The notes: a model not told the origin generated them from the letters alone. Shown: positions 10,001 through 19,216, numbered from the stretch's first letter. The stretch is DNA of 64,000 nt from Streptococcus respiraculi (GCF_003595525.1 NZ_CP022680.1:1018001-1082000), one strand, 5' to 3'. Numbers and translations: made by a program.

Positions 10001-10590
10001 TAGAAGCGATTGCCCAGTACGAAGAAGTGTATCAGCGCTTGACCTTCTTAAATGAACAGCGTGAGGATATCTTATCAGCCCGTAATCTCTTGCTCGATAC
10101 CATTCATGAAATGGATGACGAGGTCAAGGAACGCTTTAAACAGACCTTTGAAGCCATTCGCGAGAGCTTTAAGCGGACTTTTAAGCAAATGTTTGGTGGC
10201 GGGTCAGCAGATTTAATTTTGACTAGTCCAGATATTTTGACTGCAGGCGTAGAGATTTCCGTTCAGCCGCCGGGTAAGAAAATCCAGTCTCTGAATTTGA
10301 TGTCTGGTGGTGAAAAAGCCTTGTCAGCCCTTGCTCTTCTCTTTTCAATTATCCGCGTGAAGACCATTCCGTTTGTTATTTTGGATGAGGTGGAAGCCGC
10401 GCTTGATGAGGCCAATGTCAAACGTTTTGGGGATTATCTCAATCGATTTGATAAGTCCAGCCAATTTATTGTCGTTACCCACCGTAAGGGGACAATGGCA
10501 GCAGCAGATGCCATGTATGGGGTGACCATGCAAGAGTCAGGCGTATCAAAGATTGTCTCTGTTAAGTTGAAAGATATAGAAAGTGTGTAG
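7057..10590 (+). CDS. smc: Chromosome partition protein SMC
   Basis: 1177 residues. An N-terminal head with Walker A GPNGSGKSN (about residue 32) and R-loop GESSAKSLRGGKMPDVIF is followed by a long coiled coil, a hinge domain at about residues 505-660 (GGIVGAVSANLTFDIEYQTA to GTEIRPGGAFAGGS), a returning coiled coil, and a C-terminal head with signature LMSGGEKALSALALL and Walker B FVILDEVEAALDEAN. It is the ATPase of bacterial condensin with ScpA and ScpB, which organises and segregates the chromosome. It is intact; downstream, the normal operon partner has been displaced by a foreign cassette. Confidence 0.97.
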   Translation: MYLKSIEMQGFKSFADKTKVIFDRGVTAVVGPNGSGKSNITESLRWALGESSAKSLRGGKMPDVIFAGTESRKALNYASVIVTLDNSTGFIAGRQKEIKVERHIYRSGDSEYLIDGQKVRLRDIHDLFMDTGLGRDSFSIISQGRVEAIFNSKPEERRAIFEEAAGVLKYKTRKKETESKLSQAQDNLDRLEDIIYELDNQVKPLEKQAQVAQKYLILDEERKDLYLNVLVAQITRGHKSIQQKEAGLNQVKADLAQYYEQRDQFELKNQALKQQRQQLNIKLEHEQAVLLDVTKLISDLERKIEVHQLESSQNETSRQEAQARLLDLDEKRAKTSELLVEKTAHLTQLQEELEKMKIAIAEKEVELGYFSEDPDQVLDHLREQYVKLLQDEAEVSNSLAKVEQDIANQHRLTESQSEELARLQSEIKTSQAELAQLEKNLTEAEAHLQHLLEDYQDKQKVLVALDKDYQASQSKMFDLLDQLKTKKARQSSLEAILQNHSNFYAGVKAVLQQADRIGGIVGAVSANLTFDIEYQTALEIALGGASQHVIVEDEATAKSAIAFLKQHRQGRATFLPLTTIKPRHLASHLLSQLQSATGFLGLASDLVSFDVRLEPIFQNLLGTIAIFDTIEHANQAARATKFQVRLVTLDGTEIRPGGAFAGGSNRTNNTTFVKPELDLLAEEIAVLSKELQEQEQLVAGKKEEAEAIRQSLEETKEFGEEARLVEQRIRFSYEQLADKLGELQTLYDVQVGQAGQSILSDLQDLASNYQTQLADFSEKKAKLTEQIEEMKTNRYAIQEQVQTLQESLSSLKVTQSERISEVRFEQTDITRLQEEEASVVHEMELLQAVIDQKVEAQDDTSLEMLEEQLLAAKSKQTETNQLLIRLKLELEDIEGQFEDIQSRLEQMRLKNDELIRKQAKLEADYEQEAGRLKTLLANLTEHYKMSFEEAQTKAEVLEDLTRAEQTLKDLERAIRALGPVNLEAIAQYEEVYQRLTFLNEQREDILSARNLLLDTIHEMDDEVKERFKQTFEAIRESFKRTFKQMFGGGSADLILTSPDILTAGVEISVQPPGKKIQSLNLMSGGEKALSALALLFSIIRVKTIPFVILDEVEAALDEANVKRFGDYLNRFDKSSQFIVVTHRKGTMAAADAMYGVTMQESGVSKIVSVKLKDIESV

Positions 10591-10598
10591 GTGGATAG

Positions 10599-10652
10599 AT
10601 GATAAAGAAGATAATTGCCACCGAAATCGGAATAAGGAAATTGATACAATAG
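10599..10652 (+). pseudogene. Truncated duplicate of the start of the HAD phosphatase gene
   Basis: Eight bases after smc, an ATG begins a 17-codon frame whose first eight residues (MIKKIIAT) are the same as those of the HAD gene at 14657, with DNA matching over about 26 bases (10599-10624) with two differences. The match then ends and the frame closes at TAG. The likely reading is that this HAD gene once followed smc directly and that insertion of the regulator/ligase/exporter cassette left this stub at the left junction while a full copy remained on the right. Confidence 0.7.
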
Positions 10653-10661
10653 AATACAAAG

Positions 10662-10696
10662 AAAGCCTTGGAAATAGCAGTTTCCAAGGCTTTTTA
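10662..10696 (+). terminator. Terminator after smc
   Basis: AAAGCCTTGGAAA, loop TAGCAG, TTTCCAAGGCTTTTT: a perfect 13-bp stem with a T run. Confidence 0.85.
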
Positions 10697-10792
10697 GCTA
10701 CCTATAGTAAAAGAGAAAAGTTGTAAGAGTAGATGTTTTTTATTGAGACACCCTTGATTGGTATATCGTTAAAAGGTAGAGAATGATTCCCC

Positions 10793-11710
<918 letters not shown>

Positions 11711-11728
11711 TTGAAAGGAAGTCTAAAT

Positions 11729-11752
11729 ATGAAGAAAGTTCGAAAGTTCTAA
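11729..11752 (+). other. Seven-codon mini-ORF with a good ribosome binding site
   Basis: AAGGAAG sits 7 bases before ATG of a frame reading MKKVRKF. It lies where Rgg systems often carry a short peptide gene, but it lacks the hydrophobic body of such peptides. It could be a decayed peptide gene, an upstream ORF, or chance. Confidence 0.25.
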
Positions 11753-11766
11753 AATGAAGTGACTTA

Positions 11767-11800
11767 CTAGAATATAGAAAAAGAAAAAGAATTATTCTAG
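11767..11800. promoter_or_regulatory. Inverted repeat before the ATP-grasp gene
   Basis: CTAGAATA and TATTCTAG separated by 18 bases, ending about 10 bases before CATAAT (11811-11816), a possible -10. A candidate binding site for the Rgg-like regulator. Confidence 0.4.
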
Positions 11801-11876
11801 AAGTATTTGACATAATAGCTAATATGGAAACTCTTTTCAGTGAATTGAATAATTTTTTTAGTACGGAGGAAGTATT

Positions 11877-12818
11877 ATGAAGATAATGATTATTTCTGGT
11901 GGAAACAGTGACGAAAATAAAATTTCAATGCTTTCAGGTCAGAGTATATGTAAAGCTTTAAAAAGATTAGGACATGAAGTAGTAATTCAACAAATCCCTT
12001 CCTTAGTAACTAATAGTGATATAGGGTCTTTTCTTATATCTAACATTGAACAATATAAGAAAGTAGATATTGTATTCATAGCGTTACATGGTGGAGTTGG
12101 TGAAAATGGACAATTACAAAGTATCTTAGATGCTTTTGGGATAAGATACACTGGTTCAGGTTATATAGGTAGCGTGTTAGCTATGGATAAACATATAACA
12201 AAAGCTCTATTGAATTACCATGGAATTAAAACTCCTAATGGGATATTACTATCTAAAGAAGAGTTAGAAAGTTTCAGTGTTACGGAACATAATTTGGAAT
12301 GTCCTTTAATCATAAAACCTAATAATAATGGTTCTAGTTTTGGTGTTGAAATTTTTAATTCAATTGATGAATTCTACGATATTAAAGAGAATGTGACAAA
12401 ATTTGGACAGAGTTTTCTAATAGAAGAAAAGATAGAGGGGCGTGAATTTTCTGTAGGTATTGTAGGTGATATGACTTTACCACCTATTGAAATTATTGTT
12501 GAAGATGGTTTTTATGATTTTGAACATAAATATAATGGTAGCACTAAGGAAGTTGTACCTGCCCTTATTTCAAAAGAATTAGAAACAAAAATTAAAGAGA
12601 TTTCAAAAAAAGTTCATAAAATATTACGTTTAGATGCATATTCCAGAATAGATTGTATAGTTGATAAAAATAATGATATATATGTTATTGAAGCTAATTC
12701 CTTACCGGGTATGACAGAGTATAGTTTACTACCTCAGGAAGCAGCAGCTGTTGGAATTTCTTACGAAAAATTATGCGAGCAGATAATTCTTGAATCTATA
12801 AAAAAATATAAACTTTGA
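11877..12818 (+). CDS. D-alanine-D-alanine-ligase-like ATP-grasp enzyme
   Basis: 313 residues with every main feature of the Ddl family: GGNSDENKISMLSG (loop carrying the catalytic glutamate), ALHGGVGENGQLQ, YTGSGYIGSVLAMDK, IIKPNNNGSSFGV with the active-site serine, FYDFEHKYNGS (the lysine-tyrosine pair of the omega loop, tyrosine being typical of D-Ala-D-Ala rather than D-Ala-D-Lac enzymes), SRIDCIV and EANSLPGMT for the metal. So it probably joins two amino acids, at least one D-form, with ATP. Differences from housekeeping Ddl include N for R after the catalytic glutamate and EANSL for the usual EVNT/EINT. It starts with GGAGG upstream and is followed by an exporter gene. It may make an exported dipeptide or be a resistance paralogue; the chromosomal ddl is elsewhere. 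Confidence 0.8.
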   Translation: MKIMIISGGNSDENKISMLSGQSICKALKRLGHEVVIQQIPSLVTNSDIGSFLISNIEQYKKVDIVFIALHGGVGENGQLQSILDAFGIRYTGSGYIGSVLAMDKHITKALLNYHGIKTPNGILLSKEELESFSVTEHNLECPLIIKPNNNGSSFGVEIFNSIDEFYDIKENVTKFGQSFLIEEKIEGREFSVGIVGDMTLPPIEIIVEDGFYDFEHKYNGSTKEVVPALISKELETKIKEISKKVHKILRLDAYSRIDCIVDKNNDIYVIEANSLPGMTEYSLLPQEAAAVGISYEKLCEQIILESIKKYKL

Positions 12819-12955
12819 GGTGTTCAGCCATCAATGGGATTACTGAATTTAAGAATATGATATACAAATGAATAATTAGGCAAAACGATTGTAATTAGGA
12901 TTGTTTCAAAAATTAATAATTAAAAATATTTATAGGTTAAAGAGGAAATTTTAAT

Positions 12956-14161
12956 ATGAAAGGACGCCATAACTTATTATTTATTGTTGCAAGTAAATGT
13001 ATATCTAAGATTGGAGATATCATGTTTGATTTTGCCAATAATACCTTTCTTGCTGGTCTTAATCCAACATCTCTATCAATGGTTGCAATTTATCAATCAT
13101 TAGAAAGTATGATAGGTGTTCTATTTAATTTATTTGGTGGAGTTATTGCAGATAGTTTCAAGCGGAAAAAAATTATTATTACTACAAATATCTTATGTGG
13201 TATTGCTTGCATAACTCTTTCATTCATATCTCAAGAACAGTGGCTGGTTTATGCCATTGTATTAACGAATATCATCTTGGCATTTATGAGTGCCTTTTCT
13301 GGACCATCCTATAAGGCTTTTACTAAGGAAATTGTAAAGAAAGATCATATTGCCCAATTAAATTCACTACTTGAAACAACAAGTACTATAATTAAAGTAA
13401 CAATACCTATGGTAGCAATTTTCTTATATAATATACTAGGCATACATGGTGTATTATTATTGGACGGATTATCATTTCTAATTGCTGCGTTACTGATTTT
13501 CTTTATTGTACCTGTTAATGAAGAAATAGTCACAAAGGAGAAAGTGACAATAAGTGGGGTCTTTAATGACTTAAAAGTAGGCTTCAAGTATGTTTATAGC
13601 CATAAGTCAATCTTTATTATTATAGTTCTTTCTGCCCTCGTTAATTTTTTTCTAGCAGCTTATAATTTATTGTTGCCTTATAGCAATCAAATGTTTGGAG
13701 AAATTTCATCTGGACTTTATGGAACATTTCTAACAGCGGAAGCAATCGGTGGATTTATTGGAGCGATATTAAGTGGTTTTGTGAATAAAGAGTTATCAAG
13801 TAAGAGATTAATGTTATTTTTATCGTTATCAGGGCTAATGTTAATGCTTGCTACACCATTCTATATTATGTTTCGTAATGTAATTATTTTAGCTTTTTCT
13901 CCAGCATTATTTAGTTTATTTCTCTCTATCTTTAACATCCAGTTTTTCTCTATTGTCCAGAGAGATGTTGATAGTGAGTTTTTAGGAAGAGTATTTGGTA
14001 TTATCTTTACAGTAGCTATTCTTTTTATGCCCGTCGGGACTGGCTTTTTCTCAGTGGTATTAAATCCTAGCAATACCTTTAATCTTTTTATTATTGGTGT
14101 GTGTATTACTATGTTATCATTAGTAGTTGGAATATTATTTAAAAAGTATAATGTAAATTAA
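12956..14161 (+). CDS. Major facilitator superfamily exporter (DHA3/Mef-like)
   Basis: 401 residues with about 12 membrane helices. The first loop has the MFS motif A variant GGVIADSFKRKKI, and the second half has LGRVFGIIFTVA, both typical of the drug-efflux subfamily that includes macrolide exporters. AGAGGAAAT lies before the ATG. It follows the ATP-grasp gene by 137 bases in the same direction with no terminator between, so the two are probably cotranscribed. It likely exports the product of the ligase or a related toxic compound; the substrate is not known. AT-rich like the rest of the cassette. Confidence 0.85.
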   Translation: MKGRHNLLFIVASKCISKIGDIMFDFANNTFLAGLNPTSLSMVAIYQSLESMIGVLFNLFGGVIADSFKRKKIIITTNILCGIACITLSFISQEQWLVYAIVLTNIILAFMSAFSGPSYKAFTKEIVKKDHIAQLNSLLETTSTIIKVTIPMVAIFLYNILGIHGVLLLDGLSFLIAALLIFFIVPVNEEIVTKEKVTISGVFNDLKVGFKYVYSHKSIFIIIVLSALVNFFLAAYNLLLPYSNQMFGEISSGLYGTFLTAEAIGGFIGAILSGFVNKELSSKRLMLFLSLSGLMLMLATPFYIMFRNVIILAFSPALFSLFLSIFNIQFFSIVQRDVDSEFLGRVFGIIFTVAILFMPVGTGFFSVVLNPSNTFNLFIIGVCITMLSLVVGILFKKYNVN

Positions 14162-14491
14162 CGCTTTAGATTTCTTTCTAGAGTAGGCAGATATTTTTAA
14201 GCAACTAGCTATTATAGGCGTCCATAATCCATAACAAGTTATTTATACGCCTGCCCTATTTCTTTAGGTAACGCCATAACTGGAGGCTTCCCTTATGATC
14301 AAACAACCGATTGTCCATTTAGAACCGCTACTAGCCTTACGAAAATTCCAGAAAAAATGAGGATGAGGTAAAGGACTCACTCATGAAAAAGGGAACTTGT
14401 AATCAAGAGTTATGGCGAATCAGTGTTGAAAAGGTGGATATAAAAGAGTGCAATAACCTTCAAAAATGGAGTTCAGACTGTTTTATAAAAA
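14162..14491 (+). other. Cassette right flank with possible 21-codon ORF
   Basis: No recognised gene. The base composition moves back toward that of the core genome. A frame at 14295-14360 (begins MIKQPIVHLEPLLALRKF) has GGAGG 8 bases before its ATG, and AGGCGT/ACGCCT form a hairpin around 14216-14253. It may be a leftover of the mobile element that brought the cassette; I do not recognise it. Confidence 0.3.
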
Positions 14492-14524
14492 GGAAGGGTG
14501 TGTCAAAAGGATACGCCTTTTTTG
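14492..14524 (+). terminator. Terminator before HAD gene
   Basis: GGTGTGTC, loop AAAA, GGATACGCC, with G-U pairs, then TTTTTT. It separates the cassette from the HAD-ftsY operon. Confidence 0.7.
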
Positions 14525-14535
14525 TTTATCTGTGA

Positions 14536-14541
14536 TATAAT
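14536..14541 (+). promoter_or_regulatory. -10 element for HAD-HAD-ftsY
   Basis: TATAAT about 115 bases before the first HAD gene. It presumably replaces transcription that once came through from smc. Confidence 0.45.
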
Positions 14542-14656
14542 AAAAGAAGATATTTTGGGATACTTTGCATACCCTTCTGGGATTTCGCGTCCTCTTGAAA
14601 GGAAAAGATTTGAAAAGATGTTCTCGATTTCACGATACAAGGAGGTCTACATATAG

Positions 14657-15466
14657 ATGATAAAGAAAATAATTGCAACCGATATGGATGGGACATTCCT
14701 CAGAGAAGACCATCAGTTCAACCGAGAACGTTTTTGCAAGATTTTGAATCAATTTCATGAAAAAGGTTATCTATTTGCGGCAGCAAGTGGGCGGTCGTTA
14801 CTGAGTTTACAAGATGTCTTTCAAGGCTTTGAAGACGAGATGGCTTTTATCGCTGAAAATGGCTCCTTTGTATCCTATAAGGGAGAGGTTATTTTTGAAG
14901 ATCAGCCGATTGCTCCTGAGGTCTATATGGATATTGTTCGCAAGGTAGAAGAAGGTCCATACGGTAGCAGTAGCTTTGTTGTCTTGTCAGGACGTAATGG
15001 TGCCTATTTATTAACGAGCGCAGAGCAATCCTATATTGATATGATTTCGCAGTTTTATTTGAATACCTACTTGGTGTCGGACTTTTCTGAAGTGACAGAA
15101 GATATTGTCAAAGTCATTGCAACTTTTCCAGATGGGAAGTTAGAAGCTGGTCAGGAGTGGTTGAATGAGCAATTTGATAGTGTGACTGCTGTGACAACCG
15201 GATTTGAATCAGTAGATATCATCTTATCAGACAGCCATAAGGCAGTAGGTTTGTATCATTTGTGCGAGCATTTTGGCGTGGATGTTGAGAATGTTGTCGC
15301 CTTTGGCGACAATCAAAATGACTTGGAAATGCTTGATTTTGCAGGAACTGCTCTTGCGACAAGCAATGCCAAGCCAGAAGTTAAAGCAGTAGCAGATGCA
15401 GTCATCGGTCACTGTAATGATGAAGCGGTTTTGGCGTATATGGAGGAAATGCTAAATGAGTATTAA
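14657..15466 (+). CDS. Cof-type HAD phosphatase
   Basis: 269 residues of the HAD superfamily, Cof subfamily (class IIB). Motif I is ATDMDGTFL with two aspartates, motif II AASGRS, motif III the lysine in SDSHKAVGL, and motif IV VVAFGDNQNDLEML. Such enzymes hydrolyse small phosphate esters such as sugar phosphates or FMN in the cytoplasm; the substrate is not predictable. GGAGG lies 11 bases before the ATG, a rather long spacing. A broken copy of its first codons lies after smc at 10599. It overlaps the next HAD gene by 11 bases. Confidence 0.9.
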   Translation: MIKKIIATDMDGTFLREDHQFNRERFCKILNQFHEKGYLFAAASGRSLLSLQDVFQGFEDEMAFIAENGSFVSYKGEVIFEDQPIAPEVYMDIVRKVEEGPYGSSSFVVLSGRNGAYLLTSAEQSYIDMISQFYLNTYLVSDFSEVTEDIVKVIATFPDGKLEAGQEWLNEQFDSVTAVTTGFESVDIILSDSHKAVGLYHLCEHFGVDVENVVAFGDNQNDLEMLDFAGTALATSNAKPEVKAVADAVIGHCNDEAVLAYMEEMLNEY

Positions 15467-16268
15467 ATTGATTGCCCTTGACTTGGACGGGACTTTGCTG
15501 ACATCTGACAAGCGGATTTCAGCAGAAAATAAAAAAGCACTTCAAGCAGCGCGCGATAAGGGAGTTTATGTCGTTTTGACGACAGGACGTCCCTTAAAAG
15601 CAATTGAACAGTTCCTAGAGGAGTTGGACTTGCTTGGAGAAGGTCAGTATTCTATTACCTTTAATGGTGGACTCGTCCAAGAAAACACTGGTCGTATCTT
15701 AGAACAAACAGGCTTTTCCGTAGACGATGTTCGGGCGATTCGTGAGGTGACCAATCAACTTGAATTGCCGCTTGATGCGATTCATGAGGGAGACGTCTAT
15801 TCCTTAGATGCCGCTCATGAATCGCTATATTCAAGCTGCAATCCGCTGTTACACATTATTCCAACGACAGATGCTAGTCTACCAGAGGGATTGACTTACA
15901 ATAAAGCCGTGACCGCGATTGATGCTAGCTTTTTGGATCAACAGATTGCTAAATTGCCGGCAGCTTTATATGATCGATTTGAGATTTTTAAATCGCGGGA
16001 TATTCTCTTAGAATGGAGCCCTAAGGGCGTTCATAAAGCTAATGGGCTTGCCAAATTGATTCAGCACTTGGGAATTGATCAGTCGGAAGTCATGGCCTGT
16101 GGTGATGAAGAAAATGATTTGAGCATGGTTAAATGGGCTGGTCTAGGTGTTGCGATGGCAAATGCAAGTTCAACATTAAAAGAAGTTGCCAAGGTGGTCT
16201 TGCCATTGACCAATGATGAGCATGGAATCGCTTGGGCGATTGAACAATACGTAGTAAGTGAGGAATAG
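15456..16268 (+). CDS. Cof-type HAD phosphatase (YidA-like)
   Basis: 270 residues. Motif I ALDLDGTLLTSD, motif II LTTGRP, motif III lysine in PKGVHKANGL, and motif IV VMACGDEENDLSMVKWAG place it in the YidA branch of Cof phosphatases, which act on sugar phosphates in other bacteria. Its start overlaps the end of the preceding HAD gene and ftsY begins one base after its stop, so the three form a tight operon with translational coupling. A paralogue of its neighbour, but the two proteins are clearly divergent. Confidence 0.92.
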   Translation: MSIKLIALDLDGTLLTSDKRISAENKKALQAARDKGVYVVLTTGRPLKAIEQFLEELDLLGEGQYSITFNGGLVQENTGRILEQTGFSVDDVRAIREVTNQLELPLDAIHEGDVYSLDAAHESLYSSCNPLLHIIPTTDASLPEGLTYNKAVTAIDASFLDQQIAKLPAALYDRFEIFKSRDILLEWSPKGVHKANGLAKLIQHLGIDQSEVMACGDEENDLSMVKWAGLGVAMANASSTLKEVAKVVLPLTNDEHGIAWAIEQYVVSEE

Positions 16269-16269
16269 G

Positions 16270-17640
16270 ATGGGGCTATTTGATCGATTATTTGGACGCA
16301 AAGACAAAGAAGAAGTGCCTGTTCTGGACGAAAGTCATGCAGAGCAGGTGGTGGAAGACCAGGTTGAGCTAGAAGAAGAAGTTTCCGTTCTGACAGAGGA
16401 GCGCCTTCAAGCACATGAAGAAAGCGGAGATGTAGCTGAAAAGGCAGCAGAGGACATCACTGAAGAGACTGTAACGATAGAAGGCTTTTCTACTGAGGCT
16501 GCTGAAGAAGCGGTAGTTGTAGAAGAGGATTCTACTGAAGTTGCTGAAGTAGAATTGGATGCGAAGAAACAGCAAACCTTGGACTTCATGGCGGACTACT
16601 ATGCAGTCAAGGAAGCGGCTGCCGCGCGTGTAAAAGAATCAAAAGAAAACGGAGAAGCTCCTCAGACCAAACAGGGGCCAGCAGAAGAAGAGCCAGCACC
16701 ACAGCCAGTAGCTGAGAGCGAGGAAGCAAAATATCAGCGTACTTTGAAAAAAACGCGGACTGGTTTTGGTGCCAAGCTCAATGAATTCTTTGCTAATTTC
16801 CGCTCGGTAGATGAGGACTTCTTTGAAGAATTAGAAGAGTTGCTGATTACGAGTGACGTAGGTGTACAAGTGGCTTCTAACTTGACCGAAGAGCTGCGCT
16901 ACGAAGCTCGCCTAGAAAATGCGAAAAAGCCAGAAGCTTTGCGCCGTTTGATTATTGAAAAGCTAGTTGAGATTTACGAAAAAGACGGTCGATTCAGCGA
17001 GCAAATAGCCTTTCAAGATGATTTGACAGTCATGCTCTTTGTCGGGGTTAATGGTGTCGGGAAAACAACTTCTATCGGGAAACTAGCCTATCGTTACAAA
17101 CAGGCAGGCAAGAAAGTGATGTTAGTTGCAGCAGACACTTTCCGTGCGGGTGCAGTAGCTCAGTTGGTGGAGTGGGGACGTCGAGTGGGCGTACCTGTTG
17201 TGACAGGACCTGAGAAATCAGACCCAGCTAGCGTCGTCTTTGACGGTATGGAAAGAGCGATGGCAGAGCAGGTAGATATCCTCATGATTGATACAGCAGG
17301 TCGTTTGCAAAATAAGGATAACCTCATGGCAGAGTTAGAAAAGATTGGCCGGATCATCAAGCGTAGTCTTCCTAATGCACCGCATGAGACCCTGTTAGCC
17401 CTCGATGCTTCAACTGGTCAAAATGCTCTTGTTCAAGCCAAGGAATTTTCAAAAATCACCCCACTGACAGGTTTAGTCTTGACCAAATTGGACGGGACCG
17501 CACGTGGTGGAGTTGTGCTTGCCATTCGCCAAGAATTGGATATTCCGGTGAAGCTCATCGGATTTGGGGAAAAGATTGACGACATCGGTGAATTTAATTC
17601 CGAATCCTTTATGCGAGGTTTGTTAGAAGGTTTAGTATAG
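16270..17640 (+). CDS. ftsY: Signal recognition particle receptor FtsY
   Basis: 456 residues from the ATG at 16270 (MGLFDRLFGRKD), preceded by GAGGAATAGG. The first 130 or so residues are highly acidic and repetitive (the membrane-associating A domain, long here), followed by the NG domain: P-loop GVNGVGKTTSIGKLA near residue 260, ADTFRAGAVAQL, DTAGRLQNKDNLM and TKLDGTARGG. It is the GTPase receptor that docks SRP-ribosome complexes at the membrane for cotranslational insertion. Last gene of the HAD operon. Confidence 0.96.
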   Translation: MGLFDRLFGRKDKEEVPVLDESHAEQVVEDQVELEEEVSVLTEERLQAHEESGDVAEKAAEDITEETVTIEGFSTEAAEEAVVVEEDSTEVAEVELDAKKQQTLDFMADYYAVKEAAAARVKESKENGEAPQTKQGPAEEEPAPQPVAESEEAKYQRTLKKTRTGFGAKLNEFFANFRSVDEDFFEELEELLITSDVGVQVASNLTEELRYEARLENAKKPEALRRLIIEKLVEIYEKDGRFSEQIAFQDDLTVMLFVGVNGVGKTTSIGKLAYRYKQAGKKVMLVAADTFRAGAVAQLVEWGRRVGVPVVTGPEKSDPASVVFDGMERAMAEQVDILMIDTAGRLQNKDNLMAELEKIGRIIKRSLPNAPHETLLALDASTGQNALVQAKEFSKITPLTGLVLTKLDGTARGGVVLAIRQELDIPVKLIGFGEKIDDIGEFNSESFMRGLLEGLV

Positions 17641-17698
17641 TCATTTCATTTTTATCTATCTTAACTCGTATTGCTGAGTAGGCAATTCAAATGAAAAG

Positions 17699-17737
17699 AT
17701 TACACAAGAAAAATCCAATCAATTGATTGGATTTTTC
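17699..17737. terminator. Bidirectional terminator of ftsY and zwf, split by an insertion sequence
   Basis: Removing the IS and one copy of its 8-bp duplication joins 17699-17737 to 19213-19221 and restores a perfect 48-bp palindrome whose arms are ATTACACAAGAAAAATCCAATCAA and its complement. It lies between convergent ftsY and zwf. The part left before the IS (17708-17737) is still a perfect 30-bp palindrome with a T run, so termination for ftsY may survive. Confidence 0.85.
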
Positions 17738-19204
17738 GGCTCTATAATATCTGTAGTGGGTACGCCCGCCGCAGAGATTATGGAGCCTTTTAGAGTGTAG
17801 AAAAAAAGTCCCATATGACCTATAATGAAAAGCGACAAAACTATCATTTTAGAAAGACTCATATGGAACAACTAAATCTTATCACAAATTTTCTCAGAAT
17901 GAAAGACAAAAATATCACTATCACTAATGAATCCGACATGGGAACTCACTTAGAACTCTACGGTCACTTGGATTATACAGCCCCTAAATGCCCTTCCTGC
18001 AAGGGACAAATGGCTAAGTACGATTTCCAGAAAGCCTCTAAAATCCCCTACTTAGAAACTGCTGGCTACCCGCTACTTATCCGCCTTCGAAAGCGTCGTT
18101 TCAAGTGCAAGGAATGTGGGAAAATGGCGGTCGCTGAATCTCCTCTTGTTAAGAAGAACCATCAAATATCTGTCGCTGTCAACCAGAAAATCGCACAATT
18201 ACTCATCGAAAATCAAGCAATGACACATATCGCACACAGACTCTCCATTTCAGCTTCATCTGTAAGTCGAAAGCTAAATGAGTTTAAGTTTGAAACGGAG
18301 TGGGGTAAGCTCCCAGAAGTCATGTCCTGGGATGAGTATGCCTTCAAGAAAGGGAAAATGAGCTTTATTGTTCAAGATTTTGACACAAATAACATCATCG
18401 CTATCCTTGATGGGCGGACGCAGGCGGTCATCCGAAATCACTTTCTGAGATACCCTAGACAGGTTAGAAACCGCGTCAAAGTCATTACCATGGATATGTT
18501 TAGCCCCTACTACAAATTGGCCAGACCCTTCGCTCTCCAATTTCTAAGCTCAGGCTGAAACAGTCTATTCCCAGACTGTTTCACTCCCACATGCCAAAAT
18601 CGTACTTGATCGTTTCCACATTGTGCAACATCTCAGCCGTGCTATGAATCGTGTCCGCATACAAATCATGAATCAATTCGATAGAAAATCTCTTGAGTAT
18701 CGAGCCTTGAAACGCTACTGGAAATTGATACAACAGGATAGCCGTAAACTCAGTTATAAGCGGTTCTATCGCCCGACTTTTCGCATGCACTTAACCAACC
18801 AGGAGATTGTCGCTAAACTGCTCGGCTATTCTCAAGAACTGAGAGAACACTACGAGCTCTATCAACTACTGCTTTTTCACTTCCAGGAGAAGCAAGCTGA
18901 CCAGTTTTTTGGACTTATCCAAGACGCTCGGCAGACTGTCGACCCGATTTTCCAGACCGTATTTAATACCTTTTTGAAGGACAAGGAGAAGATTCTCAAC
19001 GCCATGGAATTGCCTTACTCAAATGCCAAACTTGAGGCGACGAATAATCTCATCAAAGTCATCAAACGCAATGCCTTTGGATTTCGGAACTTTGAAAACT
19101 TCAAAAAGCGGATTTTGATTGCCATCAACATCAAAAAAGAGAAGACCAAGCTGATCCTCTCTAGATGTTAGCTGACATCTACCCACTACAGTTGACAAAG
19201 AGCC
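17738..19204 (+). mobile_element. ISL3-family insertion sequence, 1467 bp, with perfect 8-bp target duplication
   Basis: Left end GGCTCTATAATATCTGTAGTGGGT (17738-17761) and the complement of the right end GGCTCTTTGTCAACTGTAGTGGGT (19181-19204) are 24-bp imperfect inverted repeats. GATTTTTC flanks both sides (17730-17737 and 19205-19212). Size, 8-bp duplication and transposase all fit ISL3. Intact duplications point to a fairly recent insertion, although the transposase is now broken. Confidence 0.92.
17863..19171 (+). pseudogene. ISL3-family transposase, disrupted
   Basis: The N-terminal part (from MEQLNLITNF, ending at a stop at 18556) has the zinc-binding cysteines CPSC and CKEC, a helix-turn-helix (MTHIAHRLSISASSVSRKL) and the first catalytic aspartate region (VMSWDEYAFKKGKMSF, VITMDMFSPYYKLAR). 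The C-terminal part continues in another frame (PHAKIVLDRFHIVQHLS to YSNAKLEATNNLIKVIKR, which holds the catalytic glutamate). Between KLAR and PHAK there is extra DNA of about 50-60 bases containing the hairpin GAAACAGTC-TATTCCCA-GACTGTTTC. The extra DNA brings a stop and a frame change, so this copy probably cannot make transposase. Confidence 0.88.
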
Positions 19205-19216
19205 GATTTTTCTTGT

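Noticed and set aside
12819-12955. A peptide precursor gene between the ATP-grasp gene and the exporter, which would suggest a ribosomally made peptide.
   Set aside because: Only an eight-codon frame without a ribosome binding site is present. Ddl-like enzymes also act on free amino acids, so no precursor is needed.
14383-14535. 51-codon ORF right of the MFS exporter gene.
   Set aside because: It reads straight through the terminator at 14492-14524 and has only a weak ribosome binding site.
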